Source: Rehmannia glutinosa
Taxonomy: Eukaryota > Streptophyta > Magnoliopsida > Lamiales > Orobanchaceae
Length of the DNA: 64,000 nucleotides
Assembly (NCBI GenBank): GCA_016081115.2
Contig: CM071931.1
Coordinates: forward strand, 12,966,284 to 13,030,283
Direction: 5' to 3'
Shown: piece after piece, positions 22,729 to 33,769 of the stretch
Layout of the letters: every line of letters starts with the position of its first letter
Numbering within the stretch: position 1 is the stretch's first letter
Position numbers and translations under genes: made by a program
Notes under the pieces: generated by a model
The model's database searches: none
Seen by the model: only the letters and a program-made list of their open reading frames with translations
What the model was told of the DNA's origin: nothing

Positions 22729-24892
22729 AAGGTTACCAAAAAGATTTTGGGTCAAGCAATCAACACACTTGCTACACCCAAAACAGATGTATCATAAATA
22801 GACAAAACAAAAGACTCCTATGAGATCCGGGACTCGAAGAAAACCAAATGTTTCATATTTCGAATATTTGGATGTAAATGCTTCATCCACAACAATGGCA
22901 AAGACAACCTAAAGGCTTTTGATGCTAAAGCCGATGAAGGTATCTTCTTAGATACTCAAAAAAGCAAAGCCTACAGATACTCAACAAAAGAACTATGGTT
23001 ACAGAGGAATCCATTCATGTAGTATTCTATGAGCCAAATGTAAATGGAGAAGACATTGAAGAGTCACCGATAAGTCAATCATCCAACCATCTGAAGAGTC
23101 CCTATCTTTGTCAAGCCAAGGAATTATCAATTCGTAAGAAGATGAGATAGCTGAATCTCAAAAAAAGTGGAAAATTTGCAGCTAAGTGACTACGAGAGAG
23201 CGACCACAAAGAACACGGTACGCAAGTCGATCAATCCACTAACTTACTCCAACCTGATGTAAGATGGCTAAGAGACCATCCACCAGAACTTGTCATTGGA
23301 GACATAAGAGAAGGTGTGAAAACAAGATCCAAAGACTCAACAAGAAGCTATGTTCACATGATTCATCTCGCAAATAGAGCCCAAAGATGTGTCACAAGCA
23401 TTGACGACACACATTGGATTCAAGCTATGCAAGAAGAGTGAATCGGTTTGAGAGAAATAAAGTATGGGAATTAGTGCAAAGACCTATGCATCGAATGTTA
23501 TTGGCACCAAATGGGTATTCGAAATAAAATGAACGAGGAAGGCTGTGGTAAGAAACAAAGCAAGACTAGTAGCCAAAGGATATTGCCAAGAAGAAGGGAT
23601 AGATTTTGATGAAACATTTGCCCCGTAGCAAGATTGGAAGCTATAAGGATGTTTCTTGCCTATGCACTCACAAGAATTTCATTGTATATCGATGGATGTA
23701 AAAAGTGCATTCCTAAATGGTTTATTGGAAGAAGAAGTGTATGTTGAACAACCTCCAGGATTTGAGCAGAAGACTCTTGGAGACAAGGTATACAAACTCA
23801 AGAATGCCCTTTATGGATTGAAACAAGCACCCAGAGCATGGTATGACACCACCTGTCACAATTCCTAACTCAAAATGGATTCACAAAAGGAAAAGTAGAT
23901 AGAACACTTTTTCGAAATTCAAGACAAGAAGAGTATACGCTTGTTCAAATATATGTGGATGACATCATTTTTGGATCCACTAACAAAGAGTCATGTGTGA
24001 AAAATTTTCAAACCTCATGCAAAGTAAATTTGAAATGAGCATGATGGGAGAGCCGACATTCTTCCTTGGACTCCAAGTGAAACAATGAAGGATGGAACCT
24101 TCATAAGTCAAACAAAATACACCAGAGACTTAATGAAGAAGTTTGGTATGGAGGAGAAGTCTTCTGTAAAAATACCAATGAACACATCACCAAAATGGAC
24201 ATGGATGCGGATGGCAAACCTAGATCAAACAAGATACAGAGCACTTATTGGATCAACGCTCTATCTCACAAAGAAGGCCGCCGTACATCACCTTTGTCAG
24301 AGGTGTATGTGCAAGATTTCAATCTGCTCAAAAGAGAGCCATATGACACCAAATGCTAAGAGAATATTGAGATACTTGAAAGGAAGCCAAAAAGTAGGCC
24401 TATGGTATCCAAAGGAAGGTGGATTCAAGCTAATTGGCTATTCGATTCTCGACTATCTTGGATGCAGAGTGGACAGAAGAAGAGCACTTCGTGCACATGT
24501 CAAATGCTAGGAAACAGACTAATTTCCTGGTTTAGCAAGAAGCAAAACTCAATAGCCACCTCTACACAAATGAGCGAATACATAGTTGCGGGCAAAATTT
24601 GTTGTTGGATGAGACAAAGAGAGACTATGAAGTTGAGGAAAAGAAATTCCAATCATGTGTGATAACACAAGTGCAATTGCAATCACTCAAAAATCCCGTG
24701 TTGCATTCAAGAACAAAGCATATTGATGTCGATATCACTTCATAAGAGATCATGTTGAAAAGAAGGACATCATCCTGGAATATATCTCAACCGATAAACA
24801 ACTAGTCGACATCCTCACAAAACCATTATGTGAGTCAAGATTTGAAGAACTCAAACATGAGTTGGGGTTAATTGAACTAAGTCGACACACGT
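22729..24892 (+). pseudogene. Sirevirus end of integrase, reverse transcriptase and RNase H
   Basis: Integrase continues from ACCAAAAAGATTTTG (22735) with INTLATP in place of the usual AVNTACY, then the FGCKCF region near 22865. RT: KARLVAKGYCQEEGIDF near 23560, SMDVKSAFLNGLLEEEVYVE (23690-23750), LYGLKQAPRAW (23810), YVDDIIFGS (about 23953). RNase H: CDNTSAIAIT (24660), HSRTKHIDV (24700), ending STDKQL..ILTKPL (24790-24825). The stop after SRHT near 24892 closes pol. Multiple frameshifts. Confidence 0.9.
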
Positions 24893-25446
24893 AAGAATCA
24901 AAGAAAAGAAATGGAACAGAAAAGGAGGTGAAAAAGAGTGAACACGTAAATCACCAAGAATCACCAGACGGAAGAAGACAATTACACCGAGTCAAAGTCG
25001 GTGATAGGCCCCGAGTCACTAAGAGAATCGTGAGAAGTAGAGTTAAATCCTAAGGGATAAGTTTGAATAACTTATGAGCAAAGTGACAAAACGCCGTCGT
25101 TTGACTAAGCGGAATGTTTTAAGGAACACGTCGACAATGATGATGTGTACAGGACATAAAGCCGCACACCAAGCTTATGATTGGATATAAATGTCTGCCG
25201 CATTAAATACGAGACATGAAATGCTCAATAGGCGTGCAAAATCCAAGCCGTTGATTTCGATCACATTTCAAAAACCACCCGCACGCCCTTTCATAAACCA
25301 TATTTAAACCATTTTCGTCCGTTTCTCTCTCACACTTCTAAAAATTGTTCATCTCTTTCTCTCAAAAGCAAAGGCAAAATACTCTCGAAACCCTATCAAT
25401 CTTCAAATCATTTTCTCGAGTTTTTTCCTTGAAATAATCCTGAGAA

Positions 25447-28400
25447 ATGGCACCAACTTATGACTTTACCAAGTTAGGAAAGCAAATCCACACCGGCTCT
25501 ACGGTGGATTTCAACGGAATGATGAAACAGGGTCCGGCGACTCCTAGTGAAGAAAATCGCTGAAAAGTTAGAAACGTCCGATGCAAACCGTTTCTAACGT
25601 TAGAATATCCGATGACCTATGTGGAGGAGGTCGCACAATTCTACGTGAATGCCGAGATTCACGATGAAGGAATCAAGTCATCTGTACCTGGAAAGCGGTG
25701 ACTATCTCTGCCAGATTTGGTGACCACCGCTCACTCACTACCAGCAGAAGGAGCATCGAGAGATTAACGAAGGTGATGTAAACCTGGCCGATGCTTGGAA
25801 AGAAATAGCCAAGCCTCGACTTTGCTTGATAAAATAGTATATACAACAAACAAGAGATCTGCCAAGGAGGATTATCACAAGTCATTGGACATAGTTGCCA
25901 AATGTATCGACATCAAATTTGGCGACTTTGACCAATCATCAAAGGCAAAGCTTATTGTAATGGCCGCAATCATCGAAGAAAAAAGATAAACTCGGCTGAG
26001 TTTGTCTACAGATTCGCCGAACGTGGGAACAAGTCCTTCAAGGAAGATGGATCATTTGGAGGATCCCTGGTTATGGCCTGGTGATTGGCAAAAAGTGCTA
26101 TTGGAGGTGAAAGGAGTCCTCTTAGACATGGGAAGGCATTCCATGTTAACAAGATGATGTTCGAGCAAACCTCTCCTCGGCGCACGAAGAGAGCTTACGC
26201 CAAGAGAGCCGACACCGAGAAGGGGAATCACCACCACGAAGATACAAATTGTTTCCTCTCCACCCAAGAAGAGACGCCCCAAAGCTACTAAGAAGATCTG
26301 CGCCCTGCAGCAAAGAAAAAACCAAACATGCTCCCCCCTGCAGAAGTCACCGCCCTGCACTGCCGTGTCTCCCGCCCGCAGCAGCCGGGTCGAGAAGGAC
26401 TCACAAATACCTTCTCCGATCGTCAAGAAGAGGAGAACCGAGAAGCCACGACGGCTTGCTCCTCGAAAAGACACCAAAGACCCCCCACCGCCTGACTCGG
26501 GGCACCGTCTCTCGAACCAAATCCCTCCTCGTACAAACTAGGAGACGAAGAAGAATCATCAAGCAAATCCGACCGGAGAAATCGGTTGAGTCGATTACTC
26601 GGCTAGCGCAAATCACGGAGACTACGGAGAAGTAGAGTCTCCGGATGTAGTTGATGAAACAACCAAAGTCTCATTAAGGCGATCACAGAGGCAACAAGAC
26701 ACAAACAGTAGTTCACACACAAATTGAAGCACAAGAAGAACCAACAGAGCGGATAGTGATGTAATGATCCTATCTCCACCTTACCCGGACATCCAAAATC
26801 GTCTGCGTGAGTGGAGAAAATGGAAGTTGAGTAAGTCAAGGAACAGTTCCAACGGTCCTCGAGTTCATAGAAGAAGAAGAGGAATCTGTGAGCTTCCTTG
26901 GGTCGACCACTGCACTCCCAAAGATGGATGAAGACAATCGCATGATACATCTTGCGGATCTACAAGGAGAATGAGAGAGAAAAGCAAGTCAAGCCGAGGC
27001 ACGTGAGAAGGCAAGCATCCGCCCTATCTCGGCACCACGAACACACACATCCTCTCCTTGATGTCTTCTCGGGCGATGATGAGGATCCGAAGAATGATGC
27101 TTTGCCTGAAAGAGTTGCAAATGCAGCAAGCATTGCACGAATCAAGAATCCTTCACGAGCAAAGATTAATGGAGGGACCAGGAGAGTCCTCGAACACACG
27201 AAATTGATCCAATGGGAGTGGTTCAAAATAGCCACCGTTGTTGCCGCTACCACTTCCCATTCACTCGTAAGAATGCAATAAGGAGATGGCGATGAAACCG
27301 GGATAGTGGGGACCCCAAATCGAGCCAACCCTATTGAAGGTGTGTTACCACCGCCCCAACTTTGAACAATCAATCGAAACAGCCGGGAGTTTGGAGACGA
27401 GTGACCCCATTCCAAGTCACTCACCGGTGGTGCCCCGAGAGGGAAACTCCCTCCACCTGCGGCAAGGTCGGAGGATGCTTGCGCAGCTTGACTCCACAAC
27501 GAATCAAGGAGGCGAAGTAGAGAAAATACAAACACAAGAATAACAAAGAAGTTGCCATCAACGAAGCTCGGACGATTGAGACTCCATCTCACCGAGGTGC
27601 CAAATCGCTCTCGAAGGCTAATGACGCCACTGGCGATGCGATCGAGGCACGAGAAGGAACAGCCCAGGAGTTAACACTGGGCGATGAAAGTGCAATCCAT
27701 GGGGTTGAGACTCCAATGGATGCCATCAGTAGAAGACCCTAAGACAGTGACACGTCGAAAGGGAGGACCAAGCCTCGCAGCAGAGACTCTTGGAGGTAAT
27801 GAAGGCCCATGGGAGGTTGAGACTTCCCGGGGTAAAGAAGGCGATGTAGAGAACATCCCTCCCGCCATCGTCGACCCATCCGAGAAGGAGATAAGCACAC
27901 TTCATGATTCCCAGACAATCCCGATGTCACTTTTCCGGGATCGGGAAGGCGAAAAGAAGTGAGTCATCCCCATGACAAATCCAAAAGACTCACCGTGGAT
28001 GTTCCAAGCACGAGCAAGTCTTATCCCAAGACTACTCGTCAAACTTTTAACTTTGATGATGAGCCACCAATGGAAATCTCATCATCGTCCGATGACGCTC
28101 GATAAGGCCGAGGACCAGATCATCGAAATGGAAAAATCACCGAGACCAACGAACGGCCGTTAAGACAATGTGAGGCTCGCAGGTCTACTTCACAACAAAA
28201 CCCGGTGTACAAGGGACCACCGCACAGGCTCCTCAAGCTGCAGCAGGATCGATTCCCAAAAGAACTTCACGCGCACCGCTCATCATCGAATGCAGATCCG
28301 GTTGGCGGTGATGAATCTTTTGTAGAATCTTTCCCTTTTTCACTTTGGAGATACGAGAACTCCATGAAGAGTCCGAAACGAACAAGCACGCTATCACAAA

Positions 28401-29960
28401 CCAGCTCCTGTTCTTCCATCGGACACCATTGTTCCGATTGATTATGATTTTGACGTTGCATGGCCATCGGTTGCAAATGAAGAATCACCAAGTTCGAGAA
28501 GTGTTCAAGGCACTATTTGGCTTGAGGTAGAACGGATGGAGAGGCATCATGCCTCTTTGGACATGCGATCGACAACAGAGATGCCACCACTTACAGTGAT
28601 TTAAGAGGCATAACAATTCGGATAAAGGAATGGTGGCAACAAAGAAGAAACAATGCGTGTGGAACAATGTGAGATACTTCAGGACATTGTTCAACAAGTC
28701 TGCTGGTGTGGAGAGTGAAAATGCCGATGCAAAAACGAAGTTTGAGAGAACATATTGAGCACATGCATGAAGCTCATCTACTGCCGAGATAAAGCTACTG
28801 CGTGAGCAAAATACGAATGATCTACAGCGTTTGGAAGAACACATGACTAGAAAATTCAGCCTTCTCATGGCCGAGATGAAGCGATTTCAGAGTCCAACGC
28901 TACTCGATCCGAATTTCGTCTTTGCTTACAACGCGCTTGAGACTTGAAGCGAACTTCGACTATCCGCAGCTCGACTTCATGCTTGCCAAAGATGTTCCCT
29001 GGAGTTCCTCTATCCTTTGATGATGCCAAAAAGGGGAAGAGGAATACCTTAAAGCAACAAAATCAAGTGAAAAGAAAGGAGAAGGTTCGAGAAGGGAAAA
29101 TCACCGAGGAAATTTTGAAACAAAAGAAAGGAAAATCTGCGAGGGGGAAGGATCAAAAGATGTGACCTTGATGATTGCACAAACCCCTCAACAGGGGTCA
29201 CACAAATGGTGACATTATAAGCGAAAACTCCGGTGACTCGCCACTCCAACACTCTGCTTTGTATCTATGGTGAAAAGAGAAAAACAATTGAAGCGAGGGA
29301 TGAAGGAAGTGGAAGGAAGAATGGATGCCCGAGTTATGAACATCTTGAAAGAACATGGAGGCATTCCAAAGAGACAGAGACACCTATGCCATCTCGGATG
29401 TCGGGACAGAGCCACGATCGGTCGATGAATTTAAAACGCTCGAATCTGAGGGATACTTTGCAAATATGTCTATGGCTCAAGCTTAGGACTTGTCTTGGGA
29501 AAAGGGTCTCACGTTATGAAGAAGGCCGACAGCACCGAGACTTCCCAAGAATCACTCTGCTGGTCACTCCGCTGGTCACTCACCGAAAGAAAGAAGACCA
29601 AGACAAGATACGCCCGCAGGTAGAGGAAGAAGCGTGAGTGGAGGAAGAAGCTTGGACCTAGGCCTCCGCCCAAGAATATTGAATACGTAGATCCGGGGAA
29701 AGAAAGGAGGGATCTCATCGGGCTTGACCAAGTGGCAAATTTGAAAGTGGCTAAAAACTAACGCCGAGTATGCAAAAAGAATAGAAGAAGAAAACAAGAG
29801 ACAAACTCAGCTATGGCCGGAGAGACAGGAAAGAATAAGAAAAGATGAAGCCGCCAGGAAGGCATATGAAAAGAAAAAGAAAGCGGTGGCGAGAAAAAGA
29901 GAAGAAGAGAAAGAAGATCTTGAACAAGATGAAAGAAGGAGACAAATAAGGAGATGAAGT
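25447..29960 (+). pseudogene. Sirevirus post-pol (env-like position) region
   Basis: Starts at ATG 25447 (MAPTYDFTKLGKQIHTG), about 550 bases after pol. Readable pieces in changing frames: an N-terminal block with VEEVAQFYVNAEIHDEGIK near 25620 and SLDIVAKCIDIKFGDF near 25885, which recall the putative plant transposon protein domain common in Sirevirus third genes; a basic Ser/Pro/Arg-rich middle (26200-28200); a helical charged block near 28690-28940 (LREQNTNDLQRLEEHM) likely to be coiled coil; and a Lys/Glu/Arg-rich tail (29745-29955). I do not see a convincing signal peptide or membrane anchor, so envelope function is not supported, only position. Confidence 0.65.
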
Positions 29961-30220
29961 GTTGTTGTCCAACCCTTCGTGTATTTTATTATGTAAATAC
30001 ATACAATGTAAGTCTTCTGTAATAAAGCTATAAATTCTTTATTTTTTTGTGAAGACAAATATGAACTCGATACACCTTGTAAACAGTTGTGTAAAAAGTA
30101 CAAGAATGATATGATCAATAAAAAGATTGATTCTCACGCATACATTCTATGTCAATACACTATCCTCAGTATGTATCTTTGTTATTTGCATGTTTGAATG
30201 TTTTAAGTTTTGGCATCATC

Positions 30221-30234
30221 AAAAAGGGGGAAAT
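30221..30234 (+). other. Polypurine tract of the Sirevirus
   Basis: AAAAAGGGGGAAAT directly before the 3' LTR, preceded by GCATCATC. This combination is characteristic of Sireviruses. Confidence 0.88.
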
Positions 30235-31778
30235 TGTTAGGAATTTTATTGTTTAGATTTTGATGAATGCCATGTAAAACTTAGAATAGAAAGTTGGCAC
30301 CCCAATTCTTCTTTGAAAATGTATTGTAACAATTAGAGCTGGCCAAGCCGAGTTAAATCGGCCTATGCCCTAACATGCAAGAAGACAAATTGAAGACCGG
30401 GAAGGAAGACTTTCTTTGTGAAACAATGAATATGGCAAAGAAGAGTAGACGGAACTCTCAAGAAGAAGCGGTGAGATGCAATGAGTGGAGCATCACCAAG
30501 TCAACTCAAGAAAAGCCAAGTCTCAGTTGAAGTGATGAGAAGAGTCATCCATGATTGGAAGTCGACTCTAAGTCACCTGGGAAAGCAAGGAAATGCGGTC
30601 AAGTCGAGATAATCAGAAAAGAACCATTGCACGAAAATCAAGAGATTTACTTAAACAAGTAATATCTCCATACCACCTTTCTTGGAGTGCTCACCCTTAA
30701 GCGTGCAAAAGGAATGAACCAATGGAAGCACTACACCGTGTCGAACTCGAAAAGGTGAAAGAACAATTCATATGAGGAAACGGCAATTCCAAGAACGCAA
30801 CAAGACAAGCCAACGACGATGCAAGTGACTTTCAAAAATAAGCCTATCTCTTCAACGGGCAAATTTTTGAAAGTTCACTATAAAAGGCCGAGGAGTTTGT
30901 TTGAGAAGAAAGAGACACATGCATGACACACATGTGAGATATACAAGCATATTAGAAAAATCAAACATTCTCAATCCTCAAGCCTACATTACGAAGTACA
31001 TCAATCCAACACTCACTGTGAAGGAAAGAGAACTTCAATCGGTTGAAGAGGAAACTTCAAGAAAAGGGGTCTACATTCCAGAAGGATTGTAGAAAGGTTC
31101 AAGGTTGAACCAAGTCTTAAGCTTTTGGAGGGCTTCGTGATCAAATCCAAAGAGCTTGAGCAAGTGAGTCAGTAGTAACAAGCGCAAATGCCCCATGAAG
31201 AAGCCGAGTCGTCGAGAAGCCACCGAGTGATCAAGGCGTCTCGGGATCGAGTCCCTAAGGATCAAGTCGGCCGTTGTGATCAAGACTTGTATCCGGGACT
31301 GTTACCACTTTGTAAACGATCATTACCTAGTGGATTCCTCCGGAGTTGGAGAAGAGAGGAGTAGAAGAATTACCCCATCTTCGAACCTCTATAAAAACTT
31401 CATTGTGTCATTTACATTTCAAAGACTTAAATTCCTCGCACTTTTAACTCGCTTATATCTCACGATAAATTTGCTATTCATTTGATAATTTATAAGTACT
31501 AAATCAAGCTCTAAAATCTTGCTTAATCAAACTTAAGGGTGTTAAGTCTTCCAATAAAACAAAACCACAAATTGAGTCAAATTATAGCCAAATGAGTTAC
31601 TCCATCAACACTCAAATTTGAAGTCAGAGAGATTAACTCTTGAGTGACTAATTCGATTGTCCATCAAGGACACAAAGCTGTGTAGAATCAACTCGAGATT
31701 TAAAAGGACTAAATCGAAAATTTGGTAAGGTTTATTCAACCCCTTCTAAACCTTACACTTACACCCCTTGGGACCTAC
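30235..31778 (+). repeat. 3' LTR of the Sirevirus
   Basis: 1544 bases, matching 13977-15520. Followed by TGAATG, the repeat of the bases before the 5' LTR. The final A of the LTR seems lost. Confidence 0.93.
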
Positions 31779-32068
31779 TGAATGCATCAACTTTAGCGGG
31801 GAAAGACTTACTAGTAACAACTTTGCTAGAGTACGTGAGATCTTTAGTTCAAGATTAGACATGCGGACATCGAAATGAAACAAAGATCAACATTTACAAG
31901 GATGACAAAAAAAAAATGTTTTGAAGAATATATGGGGAAAAACTACACTATTTCTCTAAATTTAAAAGCAATTTACTACAAACTTTTATCACATGATCCC
32001 CTGTTTCACAATTGTTTCTTACATGTTTCATTTATGTTTCTTACATGTTTCAACCGATTACATCATCA

Positions 32069-32280
32069 TTAAGATTTACATAACAACAATTCTATAAAAT
32101 CATTAGGAAGTGGAGGTAGAAACTCAATGTCGTTGTCATCATCATCACCATTTTGCGACTTCAACTTAGCATGATTGTGAAGCGAGATGACCGAGCCTTG
32201 CTTGTTCATTCTCTTCATCTCAAATGCTTCGACGTCCATAACCTTCCCACCAATAAAGTGCTTGCTCGGCATAACAAGCA
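32069..32280 (-). pseudogene. Possible exon fragment inside the Pack-MULE, unrecognised
   Basis: The end of a minus frame reads KVMDVEAFEMKRMNKQGS and then a basic/acidic tail with DDDDND and PPLPNDF before a stop. Upstream of about 32280 the frame is Phe/Leu/Cys-rich, as expected of an intron with AG just before the exon. I do not recognise the protein. It could be a captured terminal exon or chance. Confidence 0.3.
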
Positions 32281-32523
32281 ACAAAAATATCACATTCACT
32301 ACAAAAAGAAATAAAAAAAGATACACAATGGATACATAACACAACAAATAAAAACAATAAAAAGAATAAATAAATGGAAAATACATAAAAGCACAAAAGA
32401 AACATAAAAGAAACAACTCAAAACAACATCGAAACAAACGAAAAACTTCAAATCACAAAATAATAAACGAAAACAAAAAATCAAGCACCAAAGAACACAA
32501 AATCAACAAATCATTCCAAATTT

Positions 32524-33005
32524 GCAGACACCTCCACCTTCAAACAGTGGTGCAAATGCTCACCGGATCCTCCGAAACCGCCAAACAAGCCTCTCGCGCG
32601 CCGTCCCAGGCGGCGGCGCCAGCAAGATCCCGCTCATCAAGAGCACCGGTCGGAAGAAACAGGATTCAAGCTCTACGAGCGGCGAACAGCCTGAAGAACG
32701 AGCTCATGATAAATACATCTGTCCCCGGGCTTTTCTCAGAATTGTTCGGGCTTTTCGCCCCGAAAGCCCGAGATCTTATATCCTAGTATTCTCGATTTTC
32801 CGTCTCTGGTTCTCAGCCCAATGACGCCTCTGAACGGCGATTATTTGAGCCAATCGACGGCGGCGGCGTACCTACAATGGAAGAGGAGAAGCGATTGCGG
32901 AGAAGAAGTTTTATTTTCATCCGACGCCGAACGACGTTGTCTAGAATGGGAACCCCAATTGTTGCCCCAAATCATTACTGGTTTTACGACAGTTCAAGTA
33001 TATAG
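32524..33005 (+). pseudogene. VQ-motif protein gene fragment, degraded
   Basis: Across frames the sequence follows a VQ-domain protein. ADTSTFK (32525-32545), a one-base loss, then VVQMLTGSSETAKQA (32547-32591) give the family core FxxxVQxxTG. After it come IPLIKSTGRKKQ, then KLYERR, SLKNELMINT, a SPRKPEI-like piece, LSPMTPLNGD (32813-32842), FYFHPTP (about 32905-32930) and EPQLLPQI. This order (VQ core, KKQGFKLYERR-like, LSPVTPLN-like, HPSP-like, EPQLL-like) is that of the VQ4/VQ19/VQ33 type, nuclear WRKY cofactors, several of them MAP-kinase substrates. The N-terminus before the VQ core is missing, and at least four frameshifts exist. It is GC-rich unlike its surroundings, which supports capture from a host gene. 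Confidence 0.78.
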
Positions 33006-33221
33006 CTAGACAAATTGAATTTAGGGCTTACCAAAATAGGGGAATTGCCGGCCATTTTTTCGATCGTGATTGTTAGTTTTGGTGGTTTGAGGAGATGGCC
33101 TCACGATGTGAAACCAAAGGTATAGTATTTTTGTAATGGGATGGAGTGGATGGGGTATTTTTGTGATGGGTGGGTATTTTTGTCTTTTTCTAAAAATCAG
33201 GGTATTTTGTGGTATTTCCTC

Positions 33222-33231
33222 AAAATAAAAG
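33222..33231. repeat. Right target-site duplication of the Pack-MULE
   Basis: AAAATAAAAG, identical to 13493-13502. Confidence 0.7.
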
Positions 33232-33690
33232 TCTCTCTCGATTTTCTTTCTCCCATTTCCATTTCTCCCTATGTCACCTAATCACCATTAAGGAGGAAAA
33301 ATTCCTCCACTTCTCCCCACTTTTGGTGTGCATATACCTCATTTCCCCTTCTTTTAATTTTCTTCTCTTCTTTTTACCTACACCGACACACGCTTCGCCC
33401 TTTATGGCCGCAGCCTCTGTCCGCCATGGACCACCAACGTCCTCAATCTCTCGTCGCTCAATTCCTCGAATTTGCATCAAAACACCTTCTTGGTGTTCGT
33501 GTTCGATCGTATGTGATACTAAGTTCATAGAACTGGTATTACTCATTTTCTGGATTTGCTTCACTTATTTTTATTTTACAAAGTACATGGGAAAAAAAAA
33601 AAGAGAGAGAAGAAAAAATGAATTCCACAAGTCACCCACATCTCCTCATGATCTCGATGTTTCTCAAACTAGATATGGAATTAGCTCTTG
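33232..33690 (+). repeat. Second half of the interrupted LTR
   Basis: From CCTCCACTTCTCCCCAC at about 33304 it matches 52978-53310 of the LTR at 52309-53547. A 160-residue open frame (33209-33691) lies in it, but the same DNA in the other copy is not kept open, so I treat it as LTR. After about 33600 the two copies part. Confidence 0.7.
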
Positions 33691-33769
33691 ATTGTTCAAC
33701 ATGACAAATCTATCTCTCTAATTAACGTTATAAATAAGTTTCATTTAATCATTAATGTTATGAAAAGAT

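Larger units (their letters stand above)
13977..31778 (+). mobile_element. Sirevirus (Ty1/copia, SIRE/Maximus lineage), 17.8 kb including a nested insertion
   Basis: LTRs 13977-15520 and 30235-31778, PBS at 15523, copia-order gag-pol on the plus strand up to 24892, a long post-pol region (25447-29960) in the place of the Sirevirus env-like gene, then the lineage-typical sequence CATCATCAAAAAGGGGGAAA in front of the 3' LTR. Target duplication TGAATG at 13971-13976 and 31779-31784. A Tat-like element sits in the integrase (18962-22728), so the Sirevirus itself is about 14 kb. All reading frames are broken as sequenced. Confidence 0.93.
13503..33221. mobile_element. Mutator-like element carrying a VQ gene fragment (Pack-MULE), split by a Sirevirus
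   Basis: The ends form an imperfect terminal inverted repeat: left GAAAAGGACACAAATACCC, right (minus strand) GAGGAAATACCACAAAATAC, continuing into CCCT.ATTTT on both sides. Ten-base duplications AAAATAAAAG flank it. It interrupts LTR sequence whose other copy at 52309-53547 lacks it. Without the 17.8-kb Sirevirus and its duplication the element is about 1.9 kb. Content: TGTTTC-rich DNA on both sides of the Sirevirus (13676-13760, 31995-32055), a possible small minus-strand exon (32069-32280) and a VQ-gene relic (32524-33005). No transposase was seen, so it would be non-autonomous. Confidence 0.72.

Noticed and set aside
26603..27592. Long minus-strand frames (115 and 210 codons)
   Set aside because: They are antisense shadows of the Sirevirus post-pol region, with no recognisable domain.
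25447..29960. True retroviral envelope gene
   Set aside because: Only the position is env-like. No signal peptide, furin-type site or membrane anchor can be read.
33209..33691. 160-codon frame, plus strand
   Set aside because: It lies in LTR sequence also present at 52978-53310, where the frame is not kept.
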